From: an uncultured Clostridia bacterium
GTDB lineage: Bacteria; Bacillota; Clostridia; TANB77; CAG-508
Assembly (NCBI GenBank): GCA_948857205.1
Contig: CAQPRV010000037.1
Coordinates: forward strand, 1 to 21,176
Reading direction: 5' to 3'
Length of the DNA: 21,176 nt
This document shows, one piece after another, positions 15,322 through 21,176 of the stretch. The notes under the pieces were generated by a model that was not told where the DNA came from, did no database searches, and saw only the letters and a list, made by a program, of their open reading frames with translations. Position 1 is the first letter of the stretch; each line of letters starts with the position of its first letter. Position numbers and translations under genes: made by a program.

Positions 15322-16442
15322 TTATTCTGTTATATATTTTTGATTCTTTGTATTTGGTTTGTCTGGTATAGTCATTTGTAATTTTCCACTATCTAATAAT
15401 GGTCTCATATATTTTAAGTAGAAATTCCTTCTGTCCTTTAATCCTAAATATGCCATTATTTCTTTTGTTGTCTTTGGTTCTTTACAAAATTCTAATATTT
15501 TATCTTGGTGGGTTGTTGTTTGTTTTTTTGTTTCATTTTCAAATCCATCATGTATAAATATTGTTGTAATAAAATAATCTCTTGTATCATTTGTTTCAAA
15601 TTCTGGCTCTTTTGAACCATTATTCTTACTTCTACTGGCTCTCTTATGTCATATCCGACGGTGATAAACTGCATTTACTAATGCTTCTTCTATTGCTTGA
15701 TATGGATAGTTAAAAAATCTTACTGCTCCTGCTTGTCCATCTATCTTTAATATTTTTTCTACAATAACAGTATTTTTGATATATGTTAAAGCACTCTTTA
15801 TCATACTATCTATTGGTCCTTTAAATATTTGCTCTGTCATATCATCACCTTCTGGACCATTTCTTAAATCTATTACTTCTATTTGTGAATATGGGAAGAA
15901 TTTTTGTGGTTCATCATTAAAAAACATCAAACCAACATTCAAAGGTTTCATATATTCTGGTGTACCGTCTACAATTCTCATACTTTTGCATAAATCCATA
16001 AAATCCATTGTTTCAGATTCTTTTAGTAAATCACTTTTAATTTCATATAGATAATTTTGAATTAGTGGTAATTTTAGATCTCGAATCTTTGCTTCGTGAT
16101 TCATTCTATCATCAAAAGGTATAGTTCTTGCCATATTATATAATTCTTTTTGTTCTATTTCTGTTGCTTTTACTGTGCTTGACATTTTTCTTATATAATT
16201 GAATATCCTTTTGAAAAATCTTTGTCTAGCGTAGTTGGACACTTATATGGTCTTGTTTGTCCTCCAAAACACCATACTACTAATATATTTTTTTCTTTAT
16301 ATTGTGCAACATCTACTATTGGTGTATATGATGGTTGAATTAGCTTACATTTTGCTAATAATTCCTTTTGAATTCTTTCAAATTCATATTCACTTTTTCT
16401 TGAATTGCTAATGATTTGTCTAATGCTCTTTCTACTCCCCAT
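15322..16442 (-). pseudogene. COG2865-type ATP-binding/AlbA_2 protein, decayed
   Basis: Several minus-strand frames make one protein of the RecG-like COG2865 family (predicted DNA-binding, ATPase-like). In order: FERIQKELLAKCKLIQPSYTPIV, VVWCFGGQTRPYKCP, YIRKMSSTVKATE, TIPFDDRMNHEAKI, FFNDEPQKFFPYSQIEV, FFNYPYQAIEEALVNAVYHR, YDIREPVEVR, FETNDTRDYFITTIF, ILEFCKEPKTTKEIMAYLGL, MTIPDKPNTKNQKY. The N-terminal start is missing, one base is lost near 16200, a +1 shift lies at an in-frame CGG codon (15657-15655) before GGA TAT GAC, and a segment after VEVR is deleted. It abuts the helicase remnant. Clearly inactive as written. Confidence 0.8.
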
Positions 16443-17584
16443 ACAGATTCAATTTGTTTTTCATCCCCCACAACTATTGCTTTTTTTGCTAAAGAGAATG
16501 AACATCAGTTGATACTTGTCCTGCTTCATCTACTATTAAAGTATCTATAATATTATATAAATATTGTTCATTTCCCTCTATATTATATGGTTCAAATTGT
16601 TTTGGCAACATATAAAATGTCATTACCATACAAGGCATAATCATACTTAATCTTTTATAGAATTTTTTTAAAACGTTTTCAAAAGTTGTTCCTTTTTGAT
16701 TATCTGTTACAGAATAATCACCTTCTAGCCACCTTGCCTCATAATAATGTACTGCTAACCAAAATGATATATATCTTACATTTGTATATAACCAAATATC
16801 TAATTCATCTTTATTAGATATTATTTTTGAATCATCAATATTATACTTTTTTAATTTTCTCATTTCACATATAAACTGTTGTAAATATTGATTTATCTTT
16901 TCTATCTTTTGCTCTATTTCTCTTATTAATGAATTATTTTTTCCTGTTTTATTTGCATAAAAGCTTTCTATTACATCTATATTAATAATACTTTTTTCAA
17001 ATTGTTCGTTTTCATTTAAAAATACTTTTAAATTAGTTGTTGTTTTTTCATATATATTTTTACAATAATCTATATACTCCTGCCAATTAGCAATTTTATA
17101 TATATTATATATTCCATCACTTACTACTTCATCATAAATCTTACCATCACCTATTGCAAGTTCTGGCTCTATCATAGGTTTTAATATCTCTCTTGGAAAC
17201 CATGCCAATTTATTATCTTCTATTGCAGGTAATAAACTTGATGTACTTTTGTTTAACATTGCTGGTATAAAAAATATTCCTGTTAAATCTTCCAAATCTT
17301 CCTTTTTTTAGTTCCTTCAACTTGTGTTTTTATAACTTTAGCTGCAAGTATTACATATAAATTTTCATCTATATATTTTTCTTTTTCCTCTTCTACAATC
17401 TTTTGACGTTCTTTTTTGTCTTTTTCAAAAAGTTCAGTTGTGATACTTTCTTCAATGTTTCCAGTTATTAAATCTTCTTGAGATATTCTGTAAAATTCTT
17501 CATTTCTAAAATCAATACCTTTGTCAACTTGTGCTAGTATTGCTTTTCTTAAATAATTCGTTACTTTTTATTCTCTTCTGTCAT
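16380..17584 (-). pseudogene. SF1 (DNA2/UPF1-like) helicase, decayed
   Basis: ATG at 17584 with AGGAG upstream opens MTEENKK, then frameshifts into VTNYLRKAILAQVDKGIDF, again at an A-run near 17305 into DLTGIFFIPAML and NIYKIANWQEYIDYC, and again near 16500 into FSLAKKAIVVGDEKQIESVW. The DEAGQ motif (LIVDEAGQVS) and the GDEKQ motif identify a superfamily 1 helicase or AAA-type ATPase. No P-loop (GxxGxGK[ST]) is visible, and the C-terminal motor part is lost where the COG2865 remnant begins, so large segments are deleted. The frameshifts here are mainly single-base losses. Confidence 0.75.
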
Positions 17585-17671
17585 ATTTTTCTCCTTAAAA
17601 TATGTTAATTACTAATTTTTTATTTAATATATTTATTCGTCGCACATTTTTTAAAATTTTACCATAATTTT

Positions 17672-17719
17672 ACAAAAAAATAAAGCATTTTTACATTTTG
17701 ATATGTAAATTGCTTTATT
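17672..17719 (-). terminator. Terminator inside the element, after spoIIID N-half
   Basis: On the minus strand AATAAAGCA plus TTTACAT (17719-17703) pairs with its inverted copy ending at 17679, followed by a T-run (17680-17674). It lies about 70 bp downstream of the stop codon that ends the truncated spoIIID frame and would end its transcript before it reads into the element. Confidence 0.65.
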
Positions 17720-17789
17720 CTGACTATTTATTATTAATCCTAACTTCACAATAGTATTTGCTTAAGAAAATTCCTTTAATTTCAATACT

Positions 17790-17960
17790 TTATGGAACAA
17801 CTTGTCCAACTTTTCTACCGTTCTTTAGTGTTACATCCTTGTGTACTGTAGACTTAGATATTCCAAATTTCGTAGCTGCACCTCTTACTGTATCTTTTGA
17901 ATCTATAATATAATGTGCTAATTGTATAGCACGTTCTTCTATTAATGAAATTTGTTTCAT
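17790..17960 (-). CDS. spoIIID: SpoIIID, N-terminal half (split gene)
   Basis: ATG at 17960 opens a 56-codon frame. Residues 1-43 (MKQISLIEERAIQLAHYIID, DTVRGAATKFGISKSTVHKDV) match the N-terminal helix-turn-helix of SpoIIID, including the recognition helix SKSTVHKD found in Bacillus. SpoIIID is made in the mother cell under sigma-E and activates or represses many genes, including those leading to sigma-K. After the core in codons Val39-His40 the frame runs 13 further residues (TLKNGRKVGQVVP) of element-encoded tail to a TAA at 17790. The C-terminal half lies at 2052-2201. The ribosome site is GGGGGT 7-8 nt upstream. Upstream, TATAAAAC with a TAGAATA 14 bp before it is only a weak sigma-E-like candidate. 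Confidence 0.92.
   Translation of the reverse strand: MKQISLIEERAIQLAHYIIDSKDTVRGAATKFGISKSTVHKDVTLKNGRKVGQVVP
17813..17862 (-). other. Attachment site at right end of element
   Basis: Core TG at 17842-17843 (CA on the gene strand) inside codons 39-40 of spoIIID. The element-side arm TTCTACCGTT (17813-17822) is the exact inverted copy of AACGGTAGAA at 2221-2230, and both arms end 20 bp from their core. Joining the two element-side flanks would create a circle site of about 60 bp with dyad symmetry centred on CA. Confidence 0.8.
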
Positions 17961-18078
17961 AATAAAACCCCCATTTTTCTACGTTTTATACTTTTGTTTA
18001 ATTCTATTCTAGCAAAATAATCATTAGAACTTTAATTTATCAATTTCAGAAATAGTTTAATTACAAATATTTCTTTTA

Positions 18079-18107
18079 TAATACAATTACATAATTATAT
18101 TGTATTA
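18079..18107. promoter_or_regulatory. Inverted repeat in the protease-spoIIID intergenic region
   Basis: TAATACAAT (18079-18087) and ATTGTATTA (18099-18107) are perfect 9-bp inverted arms with an 11-bp spacer, 46 bp before the protease start. It could be an operator for either divergent gene. No clear promoter hexamers could be assigned in this AT-rich stretch. Confidence 0.4.
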
Positions 18108-18153
18108 TTAGATTTATTATGATATTACTATATTGTAAGAAGGGAGAACTTAT

Positions 18154-20658
18154 ATGAAAAAGATACTAAAAAATATAATAATAACATTTTTAATAATTTA
18201 TACATTAATGCTGACTACAACATATGCTACAAGTAATTTAGAAAATATAATATCATCTGTAGAATATTCAGAAGAATATAAAAATTATCTAAATTTAGAT
18301 GATGATGAAAGAAGCAAAGTAATAGAACCATTAAGATATGATATAAAATCACAAGAATACAACTCTGAATATTTAAAAAATAAAAATAATCCATTTAAAA
18401 TATTTCGATTACTAAAAAGTACAATAACACCAAATTACTCACTAGAAAAAATTATACCTGAAAATGTAAAAATTAGAAATCAAATGCAAACTAATTCCTG
18501 TTGGAATTTTGCATATATTGGAGCATTAGAATCACATTTAGGTTTAACAGACCATTTAAATTCAAAAAGTAAAACAATATATGATTTTTCTGAAAAGCAT
18601 ATGAACTATTCAACTGCAAGAAGTGCTTTTAAAAATGATGTAATAAATCCTTATGGATTTACAAGAAATTTAAAAGACGGTGGTACACTATTAATGTGTT
18701 TAGCATATTTAACAAATGGAAGTGGTGCTATTTCTGAATCAGAATTACCTTTTGAAAATAGTGAGGAAAAAATAGATATTTCAGAAATAAAAAATAAAAC
18801 AGTGGCTACAACATTATATGACGCAAATATATATCCAGTACCTAATACAGAAAGTGAAAAAAATAATTTAATGAATTTAATGAAACAACAGATTTCAAAT
18901 TATGGTGGTATTTATGCTGGGATTTATGGAGCACAAATTATCTCCGATAATTATAATAATCAAACTGGAGCTATATATTGTAATAACTCTACAACTACAC
19001 CAATAAATCATGCAGTAACAATTATTGGTTGGGATGATAATTATGATAAAAATAACTTTAATGAAAAATGTAAACCAAAAAATAATGGCGCTTGGATTAT
19101 AAAAAACTCTTGGGGCTCTGAACAAACATCAAACTTACAAGATACTAAAAATGATTTTTATAATACATATACAATTAAATGTAATGAAAAAGGATGGCAT
19201 TCACCAGAAGAAATTCCTAACGAAATAATTCTTTCTTATTTGCAAAAAATATGGGGAGATAAGGTACACATAGATGAAGAATCTAATTCTATATCATTAG
19301 AAATAGGAAAAAATGGTTATATGTACATTTCCTATGATGATGTAAATGTTTATAAATTATTAAGTGGAATACAAAAAGCTTCTTCTAAAAAAGATTATTA
19401 TAATCTTTATCAAAATGATATATTAGGAGCTTCAAATACTATTATGATAAACGATAGTGCAATATATCTTGCAAATGTATTTAAAAGAGATATCAATATA
19501 AAAGAAGCAATTAATAAAATTAGCATATTTACATTTTCTGACCAAACTTGTGAAGTATATATAAACCCTAATAATTCGGATAAATCACTAAGTAATTTAC
19601 AAAAAGTTAAATTGACTACTGGTGATACTAAAAAAATTACTTCTGGTTATCATACTCTTGAATTCGAAACTCCTATAACATTAACAGGTAGTAATTTTGT
19701 TGTAGTAGTAAAAATTACTAATGGGACAAATCAGCAATATGTAGCATTAGAATCACAACATACAAATGATTTATATAAAAATGCTATAGTTAATCCTAAT
19801 GAAAGCTATTTTTCTACAAACTCTAATATTTCTAATAATAAATGGCAAGATTTTGCAACAATTTCCAATACTAACTTTAGAGGAAATGTTTGTATAAAAG
19901 CACTTTCAACTACTGAACTTCCTGAGGTTCCTAATCCAGATGATGATAAAACTGATACTAAACCTAGTGACTCTCCTGATAACGATAAACCTGATACTAA
20001 GCCTAGTGATACCCCAGATAACGATAAACCTGATACTAAACCTAGCAATAATCCTAATAATAATCAAACAAATATTAATCCTACACCTTCAAACTTCAAA
20101 AACTCGTCTGCTGAAGTATCTAACGTAACTTATTATCTATATACTACTAATGATAAAACTTCATATGGTACAATGCAAATAAAAATTTCCAATATACAAC
20201 TAGGTAATGAAAAAGATGATTATACATATGAATACTATTTTTCAAGTAGAAAAGGAGAAAATAATATATCAAGTGATAAGTGGAAAAATGCTAATCTTCA
20301 AAAAGATAACAATGGAACATTTTCTATTATTATTGATAATACTACTGATTTAGATAAAAATTTCGACTTATCTCAATCTAACAATTTGTATATTTATATA
20401 AAAGAAATTTCAAAAAGAGATACAAAAATTATAGAAAATATTCACTCTTTTGAAGTTAAAAATTCTCCAGATTCTAAACTTACTATTTATTTAGATGATA
20501 AAAAAGTTAAAGATTTAAATAATATACTAAATATTAGTCAAAATAAAACTGAAAATAAAAAGGAGAATATAAGCAATAATTTAGTAGATCAAACAACTGC
20601 TAACAAAATAATTCCTTCAACAGGAATTATGACAATCTCTATATTATATAATATTTAA
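18154..20658 (+). CDS. Secreted papain-family (C1) cysteine protease
   Basis: 834 aa. A signal peptide (KKILKNIIITFLIIYTLML, cut near TYA-TS at 26) exports it. The C1 peptidase domain (about 95-350) has oxyanion Gln110 and nucleophile Cys116 in NQMQTNSCWNF, His286 in NHAVTIIGWDD and Asn318 in IIKNSWG. A lectin-like domain seen in clostridial C1 proteases probably follows (about 370-585), then an Asp/Pro/Lys linker with three 13-residue repeats, and a C-terminal domain. It ends in IIPSTGIMTISILYNI, which resembles a PxTG-type sorting signal, but with only about ten residues after it, too short for a membrane anchor, so anchoring is doubtful. Start has AAGGGAGAA. It is outside the element and divergent from spoIIID; a spore role is not shown. 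Confidence 0.88.
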   Translation: MKKILKNIIITFLIIYTLMLTTTYATSNLENIISSVEYSEEYKNYLNLDDDERSKVIEPLRYDIKSQEYNSEYLKNKNNPFKIFRLLKSTITPNYSLEKIIPENVKIRNQMQTNSCWNFAYIGALESHLGLTDHLNSKSKTIYDFSEKHMNYSTARSAFKNDVINPYGFTRNLKDGGTLLMCLAYLTNGSGAISESELPFENSEEKIDISEIKNKTVATTLYDANIYPVPNTESEKNNLMNLMKQQISNYGGIYAGIYGAQIISDNYNNQTGAIYCNNSTTTPINHAVTIIGWDDNYDKNNFNEKCKPKNNGAWIIKNSWGSEQTSNLQDTKNDFYNTYTIKCNEKGWHSPEEIPNEIILSYLQKIWGDKVHIDEESNSISLEIGKNGYMYISYDDVNVYKLLSGIQKASSKKDYYNLYQNDILGASNTIMINDSAIYLANVFKRDINIKEAINKISIFTFSDQTCEVYINPNNSDKSLSNLQKVKLTTGDTKKITSGYHTLEFETPITLTGSNFVVVVKITNGTNQQYVALESQHTNDLYKNAIVNPNESYFSTNSNISNNKWQDFATISNTNFRGNVCIKALSTTELPEVPNPDDDKTDTKPSDSPDNDKPDTKPSDTPDNDKPDTKPSNNPNNNQTNINPTPSNFKNSSAEVSNVTYYLYTTNDKTSYGTMQIKISNIQLGNEKDDYTYEYYFSSRKGENNISSDKWKNANLQKDNNGTFSIIIDNTTDLDKNFDLSQSNNLYIYIKEISKRDTKIIENIHSFEVKNSPDSKLTIYLDDKKVKDLNNILNISQNKTENKKENISNNLVDQTTANKIIPSTGIMTISILYNI
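19954..20052 (+). repeat. 39-bp tandem repeats in protease linker
   Basis: GATACTAA[A/G]CCTAG recurs at 19954, 19993 and 20032, exactly 39 bp apart, encoding DTKPSD-PDNDKP units. Such repeats in cell-surface linkers can vary in number between strains. Confidence 0.75.
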
Positions 20659-20794
20659 TTGACATAATAAAAGATGAGCATATTTTATAGCCCACCTCAA
20701 AGTTTATATTTTTTGTTCAAATTTCAAAATTCAACCCTAGCGACAACTTACTATTTTACTATTATATCACATTCTTATGCAATTTTATAGGGTT

Positions 20795-21139
20795 TTAAAC
20801 AATTTTTTCACCAAGTCTTTTTCCTGCCAATAAATGAAAGTGTAAGTGTCCTACTTCTTGTCCTCCATCTTGTCCACAATTTACAATAACTCGATAACCT
20901 TTATCAAGAACACCTTGTTCTTCTGCTATTTTATTAATTATGGTATAAATTTTCCCAATTAGTATTTCATCTTCTTTTTCTAATTGTACTAAAGATGGAA
21001 TATGTTTTTTAGGAATAACTAAAATATGAATTGGAGCTGCTGGTTGGATATCTTTAAATGCAATGATTTCTTCATCTTCATATACAATATTAGAAGGAAC
21101 TTCTCTTCTTATAATTTTACAAAATATACAATCTTCCAT
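20795..21139 (-). CDS. HIT-family (HINT-like) nucleotide hydrolase
   Basis: 114 aa, full length. The histidine triad His98-Leu-His100-Phe-His102 in GHLHFHLL is the catalytic site for hydrolysing AMP-lysine-type phosphoramidates in HINT proteins. The N-terminal CIFCKI (Cys4, Cys7), YEDEEIIAFKDIQPAAPIHILVIPKKHI and VNCGQDGGQEVGH are family hallmarks. The ATG at 21139 has AAGGGG 8 nt upstream. It converges with the protease; the 136 bp between them hold no gene. A housekeeping gene outside the element. Confidence 0.93.
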   Translation of the reverse strand: MEDCIFCKIIRREVPSNIVYEDEEIIAFKDIQPAAPIHILVIPKKHIPSLVQLEKEDEILIGKIYTIINKIAEEQGVLDKGYRVIVNCGQDGGQEVGHLHFHLLAGKRLGEKIV

Positions 21140-21176
21140 AATAATATCCCCTTACTTATTTTCTTTCGCCTGCTTC

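Larger units (their letters stand above)
2201..17842. mobile_element. 15.6-kb excisable element interrupting spoIIID
   Basis: The element lies between the two halves of spoIIID, both on the minus strand and in register. Exchange at the TG dinucleotides 2200-2201 and 17842-17843 would release 15,642 bp and restore the gene. It carries a large serine recombinase at one end, abutting the attachment site, as skin-type and phage-type integrative elements do. No capsid, tail or terminase gene is visible, so it is not a recognisable intact prophage; dUTPase and a tyrosine-recombinase remnant hint at phage or mobile origin. Cargo is a mix of intact genes (dut, carD-like, GH2-GNAT-EamA operon, B3/B4 gene, DUF3006) and pseudogenes. 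Known precedents interrupt sigK (skin), spsM (SP-beta) and spoVFB (vfbin). Excision itself is inferred. Confidence 0.87.

Noticed and set aside
2201..17842. An intact prophage
   Set aside because: No capsid, portal, terminase, tail or lysis genes can be recognised; only a recombinase, dUTPase and an integrase remnant are phage-like.
19806..20048. Minus-strand ORF with LGLVSGLSLSG repeats
   Set aside because: It is the complement of the DTKPSD tandem repeats in the protease linker.
19954..20052. CRISPR-like spaced repeats
   Set aside because: The 39-bp units are contiguous coding repeats without unique spacers.

Overview
The window comes from a very AT-rich, endospore-forming Bacillota, most likely a clostridial anaerobe. 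The pointers are veg, yabG behind a sigma-K-type promoter, and spoIIID, together with A/T-biased codon use and AGGAGG-type ribosome binding sites. No rRNA, tRNA or CRISPR array was seen.

The main result is that the mother-cell sporulation regulator spoIIID is split. Its N-terminal half (helix-turn-helix, 17790-17960, minus strand) and its C-terminal half (2052-2201, minus strand) lie in the same orientation, 15.6 kb apart. Joined at a shared TG/CA dinucleotide (2200-2201 and 17842-17843) they restore a continuous 88-codon SpoIIID. The DNA between starts with a large serine recombinase whose 3' end runs into the attachment site. The two inner flanks of the junctions are inverted repeats, each with a perfect 10-bp arm 20 bp from the core. 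This is the layout of a developmentally excised element such as the sigK-interrupting skin element, but here in spoIIID. Excision is inferred, not shown.

Layout. Outside the element on the left: veg, yabG, terminators, spoIIID C-half. Element 2201-17842: recombinase, a small ORF, carD-like gene, dUTPase (all minus); a zinc-ribbon gene and a tyrS carrying two +1 frameshifts (plus); a 5'-truncated histidine phosphatase; a DUF3006 gene; an internally deleted IS3-family insertion; a GNAT gene cut by that IS; a toxin-antitoxin pair with a nonsense codon in the toxin; a tyrosine-recombinase remnant; an intact GH2 glycosidase-GNAT-EamA operon; a large inverted-repeat terminator; a B3/B4-domain gene; and decayed COG2865 and SF1-helicase genes. 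Outside on the right: spoIIID N-half, a secreted papain-family protease with divergent orientation, and a HIT-family protein.

How it may work: in vegetative cells spoIIID is interrupted and a terminator inside the element would stop its transcript. In the mother cell the recombinase would excise the element as a circle and restore spoIIID, whose product controls late mother-cell genes. The germline (forespore) copy would keep the element. The cargo mixes intact metabolic genes with many pseudogenes, so much of it is decaying while the recombinase, both att half-sites and both spoIIID halves look undamaged.

A second unusual signal: three +1 frameshifts in the element (two in tyrS, one in the COG2865 gene) each fall exactly at an in-frame CGG codon read as C-GGA. 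I find no in-frame CGG in any intact gene of the window. This may be programmed or CGG-dependent frameshifting, decay, or systematic sequence error.
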